From NCBI GenBank assembly GCA_009699205.1, contig WLOP01000002.1:1-64000 (forward strand): 64,000 nucleotides of DNA. Direction: 5' to 3'. The notes beneath the pieces are model-generated. The model did no database searches. It was not told where the DNA came from and was given only the letters and a program-made list of their open reading frames with translations. The translations under genes were made by a program, and so were the position numbers. Below are positions 8,763-21,859 of this stretch, piece after piece. Within the stretch, counting starts at the first letter, position 1; the number at the start of each line of letters is the position of its first letter. The stretch comes from Actinomycetota bacterium. Its GTDB lineage: Bacteria; Actinomycetota; Actinomycetes; Nanopelagicales; Nanopelagicaceae.

Positions 8763-9533
8763 ATGAAGATTGCGGTCTGCGTAAAACAAGTGCCTGATTC
8801 GTGGGCTGAGAAAAAGATGGTTAATGGCCTGCTCGATCGTGAAGGCGTGGATGCAGTTCTCAATGACTTGGATGAATATGCAGTGGAAGAAGCGCTGCGA
8901 ATTGTTGAAGCCCACGGTGAAGGTCACACAATCACCTTGATTTCAATGGGGCCAGAGCGCACAACTGAAGCGGTTCGTAAAGCTCTCTCGATGGGCGCAG
9001 ATGATGCAATCGTCGTAACAGATTCAGCGCTTGTAGGTGCAGATGCCTTGCTCACCTCTGAAGTCTTGGCAAAGGTTATTGCCACAGAAGGTTTTGATCT
9101 GGTCATATGCGGAACCGAATCCACCGATGCGCGCATGAGCGTTGTGCCGGCCATGATTTCGCAGAGATTAGGTTGGGCTCAATTAACTTTCGCAGGCTCG
9201 GTAGTCGTAGATGCTGCTGCGTCTAGCGTCACCATCACTCGTGTAACTGAAGCTGGCGTAGATACGATGAAAGCGCAGTTCCCAGTTGTAATTAGCGTCA
9301 TCGAAAAAATTAACGAACCTCGCTATCCATCATTTAAAGGAATCATGGCTGCAAAGAAAAAAGTTATCGATGTTCGCGCACTTGCTGCTGTTGGGGTAGC
9401 GGTATTAGCTTCTTGGAGCGAAGTGAAAGATGCAACGCCACGTCCTCCACGAGCGGCAGGAATCAAGATTTCTGATGAAGGCAATGGCGGAGATGCACTC
9501 GTGAATTTCCTAGCAGAGAAGAAAATAATATGA
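8763..9533 (+). CDS. etfB: Electron transfer flavoprotein, beta subunit
   Basis: 256 residues from the chosen ATG, starting MKIAVCVKQVPDS, the usual EtfB N-terminus. EtfB pairs with EtfA to accept electrons from acyl-CoA dehydrogenases or similar flavoenzymes and pass them to the quinone pool. An ATG at 8754 is in frame but lies inside the apparent -10 box. The stop overlaps the etfA start (ATGA). No partner dehydrogenase or EtfQO is nearby. Confidence 0.94.
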   Translation: MKIAVCVKQVPDSWAEKKMVNGLLDREGVDAVLNDLDEYAVEEALRIVEAHGEGHTITLISMGPERTTEAVRKALSMGADDAIVVTDSALVGADALLTSEVLAKVIATEGFDLVICGTESTDARMSVVPAMISQRLGWAQLTFAGSVVVDAAASSVTITRVTEAGVDTMKAQFPVVISVIEKINEPRYPSFKGIMAAKKKVIDVRALAAVGVAVLASWSEVKDATPRPPRAAGIKISDEGNGGDALVNFLAEKKII

Positions 9534-10483
9534 CCCAGACGCTTGTACTCGCAGAGTTCAGCGAAGGAAAAGTTGCTAAAGCCACTGCTGAATTAGCTAC
9601 ATGTGGCGCTCGCTCTGGCGAGGTTGCAGTCGTAGTTTTGGCCGCTCCGGGAACGGGCGATGCTATGGCTGCGCAAATAACCACTGGACCAGTTGCATCG
9701 GTTCTTATTATCGAAAGCGAGGCGTTCGCAAAATTTGGCGTGGCTGCAGTAGCTGATGCGTTAGCCCAATTGGTTGATGCTTACAAACCATTAGCGCTAC
9801 TTATCGCATCTAGCGCATTTGGAAAAGAAGTTGCCGGTCGAGTAGCGGTTCACATCGGTTCAGGAATTATTACTGACGCAGTTGATGTTTCTGCAGATTT
9901 GACCGCCACACAATTGGTTTTTGGGGGATCGACAACAGTACTTTCGCGCGTGAATCACGGGGTTCCTGTTATTACGGTTCGACCAAATTCCGTGACAGCC
10001 GACGTAACTCCCTGCTCACCTTCAATTTCACATGCAAGCTTTGTACTCAGTGAAAACTCGCAACGTGCTGAAATTATTTCGAGCGCCCCATTTGTTAAAG
10101 GTGGACGCCCCGAACTCACCGAAGCACAAATTGTTGTCTCTGGCGGTCGCGGAACTAATGGTGATTTTGCAGCAGTTGAAGCTTTCGCAGATTTGTTAGG
10201 TGCAGCCGTTGGCGCATCACGCGCTGCAACGGATGCTGGTTGGTACCCGCATTCACATCAGGTGGGACAAACGGGCAAAACAGTAAGTCCTCAGCTCTAT
10301 GTTGCCTGCGGAATTTCTGGCGCTATCCAGCACCGCGCCGGGATGCAGACCAGCAAGACCATCGTTGTCGTGAATAAAGATCCTGAGGCGCCGCTCTTTG
10401 AAATCGCGGATTTTGGCGTTGTCGGAGACCTCTTTGCCGTTCTGCCTCAAGCTAGCGAAGGCGTGCGCTCTCGTAAGTCCTAG
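9530..10483 (+). CDS. etfA: Electron transfer flavoprotein, alpha subunit
   Basis: 317 residues. The C-terminal FAD-binding domain is visible: VVSGGRGTNGDF (202-213), the TGKTVSPQLYVACGISGAIQH region (248-268) and NKDPEAPLFEIADFGVVGD. The N-terminal half is the ETF alpha/beta domain. It overlaps etfB by 4 nt and its TAG stop forms the first half of the apparent -10 box of the next gene. Confidence 0.95.
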   Translation: MTQTLVLAEFSEGKVAKATAELATCGARSGEVAVVVLAAPGTGDAMAAQITTGPVASVLIIESEAFAKFGVAAVADALAQLVDAYKPLALLIASSAFGKEVAGRVAVHIGSGIITDAVDVSADLTATQLVFGGSTTVLSRVNHGVPVITVRPNSVTADVTPCSPSISHASFVLSENSQRAEIISSAPFVKGGRPELTEAQIVVSGGRGTNGDFAAVEAFADLLGAAVGASRAATDAGWYPHSHQVGQTGKTVSPQLYVACGISGAIQHRAGMQTSKTIVVVNKDPEAPLFEIADFGVVGDLFAVLPQASEGVRSRKS

Positions 10484-10486
10484 ACT
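10481..10486 (+). promoter_or_regulatory. Leaderless -10 box overlapping the etfA stop codon
   Basis: TAGACT, whose first three bases are the etfA stop, is followed by TGCCCC and the ATG at 10493. The 6-nt distance fits transcription starting on the A of the start codon. Confidence 0.5.
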
Positions 10487-10492
10487 TGCCCC

Positions 10493-11631
10493 ATGTCGGT
10501 TTACTTAGATCACGCGGCCACAACGCCCATGGTCGAGCCAGCGTTAGTGGCGATGAATCAGCAACTTCGTAAACTCGGTAACCCATCCAGTCTGCACACC
10601 CCAGGAAGATCTGCTCGTAAAGATATTGAACAATCGCGCGAATCACTTGCAAAGGTAGTGGGCTGCATACCTAGTGAAATTATTTTCACTGGATCTGGAA
10701 CCGAATCCGATAACACGGCTCTCAAAGGTTTGTTTTGGAAGGGTCGTAAGGAAGGGAAGAATCTCGTATTAATTTCAGCAATTGAGCATCATGCAATCCT
10801 TGATCCGGCGCAGTGGTTGCAAGAGCATGAAGGCGCGCAAGTGATCGAGATTCCAGTTGATTCCAATGGGGTAGTCGAAATTGAAGCTCTCGATACTTTG
10901 CTTAGCCAACGCGCAGATGAAGTAGCGGTTATTTCAGTAATGCACGCAAATAACGAAACTGGCGCTATTCAACCAATCGCAGCAATTGTCCAAGCTGCCA
11001 ACGAATATTCGATCCCGGTTCACAGCGATGCGGTACAGAGTTTCGGAAAAGTTGGACTTAACTTTGCGGAACTGGGATTAACTGCAATGAGTTTGAGTGG
11101 CCATAAAATCGGTGGTCCGTTAGGTATTGGTGTTTTAGTTCTTAAGCGCGGATTAGAACTGCCAGCTCTGCTTCATGGTGGGGGCCAGGAGCGCGAAATT
11201 AGAAGTGGAACCCTTAATGCTCCAGCCATCGTTGCTCTCTCTGCAGCGGCAGAGTGCTCAATTCCTGTCGAAGAGATCCAGCAGTTACGTCAGCTGCTAG
11301 AAAACGGGATTAAGCAAGCGGTTCCAGATGCATATATAAATTCAACTGGCGAAAAATTACCTGGAATTGTTAACGCCACCTATCCAGGTACAGAAAGTGA
11401 CACATTGCTTTTATTGCTCGATGCTGAAGGCATCGCTGCTTCAACTGGTTCTGCTTGCAGCGCTGGAGTGCAGCGACCTAGCCATGTGCTTCTTGCAATG
11501 GGCCATAACGAAAAAAGCGCACGATCTAGTTTACGTTTCTCTATAGGCACGAGCACTACTCGCGCAGAAATCGAGCGGGTGCTAGAAGTTTTGCCGGTTG
11601 TCATCGAGCGTGCCAGAGCGGCAAATTTGCG

Positions 11632-11635
<4 letters not shown>
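10493..11635 (+). CDS. Cysteine desulfurase (IscS/NifS type)
   Basis: 380-residue class V aminotransferase-fold enzyme that removes sulfur from cysteine as a protein persulfide. Visible are YLDHAATTP (4-12), His100 (IEHHAILDP), the PLP lysine Lys205 (LSGHKIGG) and the persulfide cysteine Cys322 (STGSACSAGVQRPSH). It overlaps mnmA by 4 nt, so its most likely job is to feed sulfur to MnmA for tRNA 2-thiouridine formation. It may also serve Fe-S cluster assembly, since no suf genes are visible here. Confidence 0.95.
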
Positions 11636-15260
<3,625 letters not shown>

Positions 15261-15271
<11 letters not shown>

Positions 15272-15629
15272 CAAATCAGTTATTGCCCTCACTCACATCG
15301 CTGCTGTTGCCGTTCTTGACAAACTCGGAACAGATTTGGTGGCTGTTGATTTATCTGAGCAACTTGTTCTCTCGGAAGTTTTCTTGATTGCTACTGGTCA
15401 AAATCCTGCTCAGGTGAGCGCCATCGCAGATGAGGTAGAACGCAAAATGCACGAAGCAGGCCAAAAGCCAGCTCGTCGCGAAAATGGTTCTGAGTGGATT
15501 CTTATCGATTACAGCGACTTAGTGGTTCACATTCAGAGCGCAGATTTACGACGTTATTACATGCTTGATCGACTATGGAACGACTGCCCTAAAATTCCGT
15601 TAAACATTGAGATTGTCAGTAATGGCTAA
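15261..15629 (+). CDS. rsfS: Ribosomal silencing factor
   Basis: 122-residue DUF143 protein. It binds ribosomal protein L14 and blocks subunit joining when nutrients are short. Typical features are the ALTHIAAVAVLDKLG start, the FLIATGQNPAQVSAIAD segment and GSEWILIDYSDLVVHI. The ATG at 15261 gives the family length. The frame stays open further upstream only because it runs through nadD. It overlaps the next gene by 8 nt. Confidence 0.94.
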
Positions 15630-16284
15630 GCACAATCGCATTCTGCTGTGGCGTCACGGGCAAACAGATTGGAATATAAGTAATCGATTCCAAGGTCATT
15701 CAGATATTCCGCTCAACGAGATAGGCATTGCGCAAGCCAAACGGGCCGCTACATTGTTGGCTGTCATGAATCCCACCGCAATTATTTCTAGCGATTTAGG
15801 TAGAGCGCGCGTGACCGCTCAAGCACTCGCAGATTTAGTTAAATTGCCAGTTACGATTGATGCAGATTTGCGCGAAACAAATGGCGGAAATTGGGAAGGC
15901 CGCACTGGCGAGGAAAATCGCGCGGATGATTTCGAAAATTTCGTTCGCTGGATTGATGGAGCCGATAGCCCAGCAGGAACTATTGGGGAGCGACGCACTG
16001 AAGTTGCTGCGCGCGCAGTTGCAGCGATCAATCGTGTATTGGCTCAGGGAGATGAAGGTCAACTATTGGTCGTGACGACACATGGCGGAACTGCGCGATG
16101 TGTTTTAGGTCATCTTCTCGAGTTACCTCAATCTCATTGGGGAGTGTTAGGCGGACTTTCCAACGCATCATGGTCGATTTTGCAATCAGGCCCGCGTGGT
16201 TGGCACCTCGTTGAACATAATGCTGGTTCGGTTCCTGAGCCTATTTATGGAGAAGAAAGTGGCGCAGAGCCAACCTTGCGATAA
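15622..16284 (+). CDS. Histidine phosphatase family protein (phosphoglycerate-mutase-like)
   Basis: 220 residues. The RHG catalytic motif is at 11-13 with His12 as phospho-acceptor, and the second histidine is His154 in TTHGGTAR. It is the gene that usually follows rsfS in actinobacteria. It is annotated there as a phosphoglycerate mutase, but members may act on other phosphoesters. The exact substrate is unknown. Confidence 0.88.
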   Translation: MAKHNRILLWRHGQTDWNISNRFQGHSDIPLNEIGIAQAKRAATLLAVMNPTAIISSDLGRARVTAQALADLVKLPVTIDADLRETNGGNWEGRTGEENRADDFENFVRWIDGADSPAGTIGERRTEVAARAVAAINRVLAQGDEGQLLVVTTHGGTARCVLGHLLELPQSHWGVLGGLSNASWSILQSGPRGWHLVEHNAGSVPEPIYGEESGAEPTLR

Positions 16285-16326
16285 GGTCGGCGCTGAATAA
16301 GTAGGAAAAGTACCAAGTTACAAAGA

Positions 16327-16399
16327 GGGGCTGTGGCGCAGCTGGTAGCGCACCTGCATGGCATGCAGGGGGTCAGGGGTTCAAGTCCCCTCAGCTCCA
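16327..16399 (+). tRNA. tRNA-Ala (anticodon GGC)
   Basis: 73-nt cloverleaf. The acceptor stem is GGGGCTG with CAGCTCC (one G-U pair), the anticodon stem CCTGC/GCAGG encloses loop ATGGCAT with anticodon GGC, and the T-arm contains GGTTCAAGTCC. The discriminator base is A and the terminal CCA is not encoded. Confidence 0.95.
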
Positions 16400-16400
16400 C

Positions 16401-16406
16401 TAATCT
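16401..16406 (+). promoter_or_regulatory. Leaderless -10 box of leuS
   Basis: TAATCT, 2 nt after the tRNA-Ala gene, then ACTCAC and the leuS ATG at 16413. Spacing fits a leaderless transcript; readthrough from the tRNA promoter is an alternative. Confidence 0.5.
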
Positions 16407-16412
16407 ACTCAC

Positions 16413-18902
16413 ATGTCATTTGAGAATACGCGCGATAACGTCCATGAAGGTTACGACGTTGCTTACGTGCAAGAAAAATGGCTGCCGGTATGGGATGAGA
16501 TTGCCCCATTTAAATCTGGCCGAGTAGATGATCCCCGTCCAAAGAAGTATGTCTTGGATATGTTTCCGTATCCATCGGGTGATCTTCATATGGGCCACGC
16601 AGAGGCATACGCCCTCGGCGATGTAATCGCCCGATATTGGGTACAAAAAGGTTTCAATGTGATGCATCCAATCGGATGGGATGCTTTCGGATTACCTGCT
16701 GAGAATGCAGCGATTAAGCGCAACATCGATCCAGCAATCTGGACTTATGAAAACATCGCGGTGCAGAAAGCTTCGATGCGACGATTTGCTTGTTCTTTCG
16801 ATTGGGATCGCACTTTCAATACTTGCGACCCAGAGTATTACCGCTGGAACCAGTGGTTATTTATCCAGATGTTCGAGCGCGGCCTCGCATATCGCAAAGC
16901 TTCAAAAGTTAATTGGTGTCCTTCATGCCAAACAGTTTTGGCCAACGAGCAAGTGGTTGCTGGGCTATGCGAACGCTGTGATACGGCCGTTACAAAAAAG
17001 AAGTTAACGCAGTGGTATTTCAAAATTACTGATTATGCCGATCGCTTGCTTGATGACATGTCGCAACTGGAAGGTCAGTGGCCAGAAAAAGTTCTCACCA
17101 TGCAACGCAATTGGATCGGTCGTTCGACTGGAGCAAATGTTGATTTCCAGATTGAGGGAGTGAGCAAGCCAGTCACAATCTATACAACACGTCCAGATAC
17201 TTTGTACGGAGCAACCTTCTTTGTTGTTGCTGCAGATAGCGATCTGGCGGCAGAACTTGCTCAAGGCACCACAGTTGAGGGCGAATTTAAGGCCTACCTT
17301 GAAAAAATTAAGGCTGATAGCGATATTGATCGCTTAGCAACAGATCGCCCTAAGAGCGGAGTCTTCTTAGAACGATATGCAATCAACCCAGTGAGCGGTG
17401 AGAAATTACCAATTTGGGCAAGTGATTATGTTCTTGCAGATTATGGAACTGGCGCAATCATGGCTGTTCCGGCACACGATCAACGCGACTTAGATTTTGC
17501 CCGCGCTATGGGGTTACCTGTCCGTGTTGTCGTTGAAACAGGCGAGGAAGACCCCGCGATGAGTGGAGTTGCGACCACTGGAGATGGCGCCCTTATCAAC
17601 TCTGGGCCGCTAAACGGCAAGAGCAAGGATGAAGCAATCGCTTTTATTAACGAACAACTGGAACGAGATGGCCTGGGCAAAGCTGCACGCAATTATCGCC
17701 TCCGTGATTGGTTGATTTCTCGCCAACGCTATTGGGGAACTCCGATTCCTATCATTCATTGCCCTAGCTGCGGCGATGTTGCAGCGCCTCTAGATACTTT
17801 GCCAGTGAAATTACCTGATGCAGCAGGGTTAGATCTCAAACCTAAAGGCACTTCGCCACTTGGGGCTGCAACTGATTGGGTGAATGTCCCATGCCCTAAA
17901 TGTGGTGCTCCGGCGCAACGCGATACCGACACCATGGATACCTTCGTAGATTCATCGTGGTATTTCTTGCGTTATCCAAACAACACCGATCACACACAAG
18001 CTTTTAGTCGTGAATCTGTCGATACGTGGTTGCCTGTAGATCAATATGTTGGCGGAGTCACTCACGCAATTTTGCACTTGCTTTACAGTCGATTCTTTAC
18101 AAAAGTCCTCCACGACATGGGGTTACTTGGTTTTAACGAACCATTCACGCGCTTGCTCAATCAAGGCATGGTTGTCATGGATGGTTCTGCCATGAGCAAG
18201 AGCCGCGGCAACCTTGTTCGACTATCGGATGAACTTGAAAACCATGGAGTAGATGCGATTCGCTTATCGATGGTCTTTTCCGGACCACCAGAAGATGATG
18301 TCGACTGGGCAGATGTTTCACCATCAGGATCACTGAAATTCCTTAGCCGTGCATGGCGGTTATCTGGAGATATCACGAGCGCTCCAGGAGTTGATTTTGC
18401 CATTGGCGAAATCTCATTACGCAAAGCCACACATAAAGCACTTAACGATGCCGCCTTTGCCGTCGAATCATTCCGGTTCAACGTTGCGGTTGCACGAATC
18501 ATGGAACTTGTAAACGCTGCTCGAAAAGCGATTGATTCCGGGTGCGGACCGGCAGATCCTGCCGCACGCGAAGCAGTAGAAGCAATTGCCATCATGCTTT
18601 CACTCGTTGCACCATTTACCGCAGAGGAAATGTGGGAACGTTTAGGACATAAGCCTGCAATTGCTCTTGCAGGATGGCCAATAGTTGATCCAGCGCTTTT
18701 GGTTGCCGATTCAATCGTCGCTGTTATTCAGATCAATGGAAAGATTAAAGAGCGTCTGGAAGTCTCTCCTTCGATTTCCGACGGCGCACTTGAAGCTATG
18801 GCCTTAGCCCATCCAGTCATTGTTAAGGAATTAGCAGGAGCTACGATCAACAAGGTGATTACCCGCGCTCCAAAATTAGTAAATATCGTTATCAACAACT
18901 AA
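16413..18902 (+). CDS. leuS: Leucyl-tRNA synthetase
   Basis: 829-residue class I synthetase charging tRNA-Leu. The HIGH motif appears as HMGH at residues 59-62 and the KMSKS loop as AMSKS at 593-597. The editing (CP1) insert lies between about 230 and 420, with [12 protein letters not shown] at its start. Zinc-type cysteine pairs are present (CPSCQ, CERC, CPSCG, CPKCG). The length matches bacterial LeuRS. No T-box or other leader riboswitch precedes it. Confidence 0.97.
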   Translation: MSFENTRDNVHEGYDVAYVQEKWLPVWDEIAPFKSGRVDDPRPKKYVLDMFPYPSGDLHMGHAEAYALGDVIARYWVQKGFNVMHPIGWDAFGLPAENAAIKRNIDPAIWTYENIAVQKASMRRFACSFDWDRTFNTCDPEYYRWNQWLFIQMFERGLAYRKASKVNWCPSCQTVLANEQVVAGLCERCDTAVTKKKLTQWYFKITDYADRLLDDMSQLEGQWPEKVLTMQRNWIGRSTGANVDFQIEGVSKPVTIYTTRPDTLYGATFFVVAADSDLAAELAQGTTVEGEFKAYLEKIKADSDIDRLATDRPKSGVFLERYAINPVSGEKLPIWASDYVLADYGTGAIMAVPAHDQRDLDFARAMGLPVRVVVETGEEDPAMSGVATTGDGALINSGPLNGKSKDEAIAFINEQLERDGLGKAARNYRLRDWLISRQRYWGTPIPIIHCPSCGDVAAPLDTLPVKLPDAAGLDLKPKGTSPLGAATDWVNVPCPKCGAPAQRDTDTMDTFVDSSWYFLRYPNNTDHTQAFSRESVDTWLPVDQYVGGVTHAILHLLYSRFFTKVLHDMGLLGFNEPFTRLLNQGMVVMDGSAMSKSRGNLVRLSDELENHGVDAIRLSMVFSGPPEDDVDWADVSPSGSLKFLSRAWRLSGDITSAPGVDFAIGEISLRKATHKALNDAAFAVESFRFNVAVARIMELVNAARKAIDSGCGPADPAAREAVEAIAIMLSLVAPFTAEEMWERLGHKPAIALAGWPIVDPALLVADSIVAVIQINGKIKERLEVSPSISDGALEAMALAHPVIVKELAGATINKVITRAPKLVNIVINN

Positions 18903-18965
18903 CGCGATTAAACACTCTTTCGCTCATATTTTCATCTGAGTGCAGCTCCACCTCTTCAATGAGCC

Positions 18966-19574
18966 ATGGATGAATTCTTTCTTGACCTGCGCGAGCGAGC
19001 CCGCGAATGGTTTGATGGCTTAAATTTTACGAGGACGCAACAATTGGGTTTAGGGTTGGTGGCACTTTTAGTTTGTGTGGGGAGTTTCGCACTTGTTTCG
19101 CGAGGCACATCCGAACCTGTACCAATACCAGTGCCGGTAATTCTTCCTCCGCCTGAAGTAACTGTTGATGTCGCAGGGGGAGTGAAGCGTCCAGGAGTTT
19201 ATGCAATCCCCGCGCAATCGCGAGTGATTGATGCGATTAAGGCTGCAGGCGGCGCCAAGTCTGGAGCCGATACAAGTGACATTAACTTGGCGCGCGTTGT
19301 TAAAGATGGCGAACAAATCTATGTCACTCCTGCTCTCACCAACGTATCTCAACCGAATGTAATTGCACCACGGGCGGTTTCGGGACCAATCAATATCAAC
19401 CGTGCAACCCTGGCTCAATTTGATTCACTCCCAGGGATTGGGCCGGTAATTGCTGCCCGAATTTTTGAGTATCGAAAGGTCAATGGCTCATTCGCTGCAA
19501 TTGAAGATTTGCAGAAAATCTCAGGGATTGGAAGTGCAAAATTCGCAGGACTAAAGGCCAAAGTGCGCGTGTAA
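18966..19574 (+). CDS. comEA: ComEA family DNA-binding protein
   Basis: 202 residues. A membrane anchor lies at about 25-44. A proline-rich linker is followed by an SLBB-like domain (VTVDVAGGVKRPGVYAIP, from about 65) and a C-terminal double helix-hairpin-helix (INRATLAQFDSLPGIGPVIA and LQKISGIGSAKF, about 141-198). It would bind incoming DNA outside the membrane and hand it to ComEC, encoded directly downstream. Confidence 0.92.
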   Translation: MDEFFLDLRERAREWFDGLNFTRTQQLGLGLVALLVCVGSFALVSRGTSEPVPIPVPVILPPPEVTVDVAGGVKRPGVYAIPAQSRVIDAIKAAGGAKSGADTSDINLARVVKDGEQIYVTPALTNVSQPNVIAPRAVSGPININRATLAQFDSLPGIGPVIAARIFEYRKVNGSFAAIEDLQKISGIGSAKFAGLKAKVRV

Positions 19575-19651
19575 CTGATTATCGGACACTGATACTGGGC
19601 ATCTGCATCTGGCTGGGAGCTCTCACACAAAGTGTTCTCTCACCGTGGCGT

Positions 19652-21859
19652 TTGAGTGGCCTATTAATTCTGGCAACGGCAATCGCTCGTGTGGCGCGAA
19701 GATACGCAACCCTTCTCTTGATCGGTGCGCTCCTTCTTGGCTCTGCTGTGATGTCGTTGCGGCAAGCAAGCATTGAAAGCGCGGCTACCAAACAATATTT
19801 TGGGAAATCTGCATTTCTGCAAATGCAAGTGGTAACAGATCCGACAGCGACCCGCGCAAAAGTTTTCGGCTCGACTCTTGCTCCGCAAAGTTATTCATTT
19901 CTAGCCACAGCGCTCTCAATCGGAAACGATTCTGCAGAGTTTCGAATGCGTGTTCCGATTCGGGTCATTACTGAAAATAAATTGGTGATCTCCCTGCTTC
20001 CGGGTCAAAGATTTTCAGGGAGCGGCAAGCTGATTACTAGCAATGAAGCAAGAGTGGCCGGGATCTTTCTCCTGAGATCGAATTTCATTATCGAAAGCAG
20101 AGCTTCACCTTGGGCGCGGACTCTGAATTCAATTAGGTATCACTTGCGCGAATTAAGCAAAGGGGGCGATGCCGGAGCACTTGTCCCCGGAATGGTCCTG
20201 GGGGATACCTCCCTGCAGAGCGCACAATTTCGAGAAGCAATGCGTAGATGCGGATTGACGCATTTAACTGCTGTAAGCGGTGCCAATTTTGCAATCATCT
20301 CCATTTTCGTTCTTTGGTGTATGCAATGGTTTGTGCGTTCGATGCGCTGGCGCATTATTTTCACCGCTATTGCGTTGGCAGGATTTATCGGATTAGTTCG
20401 ACCTTCGCCTTCTGTACTTCGTGCCGCAGCCATGGCTAGCGTGGTTCTATTTGCGAAAGCTTTTGGAAAGCGAAGTGATTCATTACCAGCGCTGGGTTTT
20501 GCAATTGCGGCCGTTGTTATTGCCGATCCTTGGCAAGGACGAGATCCTGGCTTTGCGCTCTCTGTATTAGCAACGGCGGGGCTTCTGCTCTTAGCTCCGA
20601 AAATCGCAATTAAATTGTCGAGATTCTTACCTCGCGCGCTAGCCCAAGCCCTGGCTCCACCAACTGCAGCAGTTGTGATGTGTGCACCGATATTGGTTGC
20701 ACTCTCGGGCTATATCGGCCCTATGACGATTTTGGCCAATTTACTTGTGGCGCCAGTGGTGGCAATAGTGACTGTTTTGGGTTTCATTGCGGCGTTACTT
20801 TCACCGATCTCGCCGATGCTTGCAGGTTTCATTCTCTATTTCGCAAAAATTCCCGCTGGATGGATTTCCCTGGTTGCACATTGGGCAGCCAGATTTCCCG
20901 TTCTTGAACTAACCACAGGAGCTTTCGGATTTGTTATCGCTCTATCCGTATCAATCGCGCTATACATTTTCTACAAATTTCAGAAAAGAGTTTTGATATG
21001 CGCAATCATTGTAATAGCCATTCTGACATGGTTTATGCGTTGGCCCGGAGGCGATTGGCAGATTGCAAACTGTGACGTTGGGCAAGGTGATTCGCTCGTG
21101 ATAAACCTTGGAGACCATCGTGCCATCGTGATAGATGCGGGGCCGGATGCCTCACTTGAGGATCGCTGCCTCAATCAATTGGGAATTCGAGAGATTTCAC
21201 TTCTGGTGCTCACTCATTTTCATGCAGATCACGTAGAAGGTGTTGCAGGGTTAACTAACCATCGTTTGGTTAGGCAGGTTTGGGTGAGCAGCAATAATGA
21301 TCCACTCTTCGAAAGTCAAAGAATTATTGCGATGCTTCATGGAATTCCGCTAATGGTTGCGAACACTGGTATGACCAGCGCTATTGACGGCAAATGGGGG
21401 AAGATTTATCTTCAAGTGTTGTGGCCAGATTTGGGAACGCATGATTTTGGAGTTTTACCCGGGGACGGATCAGCGATAAATAATTCGAGCATCGCCTTGC
21501 TGGTTCGCGCACCAGATTTTTCTCTCTTTGCGGCGGGAGATTTAGAGCCACCCGCCCAAGCGCAGATAGTTGCAAAACTTTCTGCCGTTGATATTTATAA
21601 AGTTTCTCATCATGGCTCCTCCTATCAAGATCAGGAGTTGATGGCGCGGTTGTCGCCGAAACTGGCAGTTATAAGCGTTGGCGAGGGGAACTCCTACGGT
21701 CATCCTGCGGCGCAAACCCTTGCCGCGCTCACTAGACTCGGCAGCAGAATCTACAGAACTGACAAGAGCGGTGGTATCGCAATTTCTGCAAAGAGCCATC
21801 ACTTTAAAGTTCGCACAGGTATCGGCAACGCATGGTGGCAGAAAGTGAGGCTGGGATGA
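19652..21859 (+). CDS. comEC: ComEC/Rec2 DNA-uptake channel
   Basis: 735 residues from the first usual start codon, a TTG. Many hydrophobic helices form the competence domain (about 170-450). A metallo-beta-lactamase-like domain follows, with THFHADH at 521-527 and HHGSSYQD later. It should form the inner-membrane channel for single-stranded DNA. The frame is open from 19505, and codons 19577-19651 encode a membrane-helix-like segment (LILGICIWLGAL) with no ATG, GTG or TTG, so the true start may be a CTG near 19589 or another rare codon. It overlaps holA by 4 nt. Confidence 0.92.
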   Translation: MSGLLILATAIARVARRYATLLLIGALLLGSAVMSLRQASIESAATKQYFGKSAFLQMQVVTDPTATRAKVFGSTLAPQSYSFLATALSIGNDSAEFRMRVPIRVITENKLVISLLPGQRFSGSGKLITSNEARVAGIFLLRSNFIIESRASPWARTLNSIRYHLRELSKGGDAGALVPGMVLGDTSLQSAQFREAMRRCGLTHLTAVSGANFAIISIFVLWCMQWFVRSMRWRIIFTAIALAGFIGLVRPSPSVLRAAAMASVVLFAKAFGKRSDSLPALGFAIAAVVIADPWQGRDPGFALSVLATAGLLLLAPKIAIKLSRFLPRALAQALAPPTAAVVMCAPILVALSGYIGPMTILANLLVAPVVAIVTVLGFIAALLSPISPMLAGFILYFAKIPAGWISLVAHWAARFPVLELTTGAFGFVIALSVSIALYIFYKFQKRVLICAIIVIAILTWFMRWPGGDWQIANCDVGQGDSLVINLGDHRAIVIDAGPDASLEDRCLNQLGIREISLLVLTHFHADHVEGVAGLTNHRLVRQVWVSSNNDPLFESQRIIAMLHGIPLMVANTGMTSAIDGKWGKIYLQVLWPDLGTHDFGVLPGDGSAINNSSIALLVRAPDFSLFAAGDLEPPAQAQIVAKLSAVDIYKVSHHGSSYQDQELMARLSPKLAVISVGEGNSYGHPAAQTLAALTRLGSRIYRTDKSGGIAISAKSHHFKVRTGIGNAWWQKVRLG

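Noticed and set aside
16400-16412. T-box or other amino-acid riboswitch before leuS
   Set aside because: Only 13 nt separate the tRNA-Ala gene from leuS, too short for a riboswitch.
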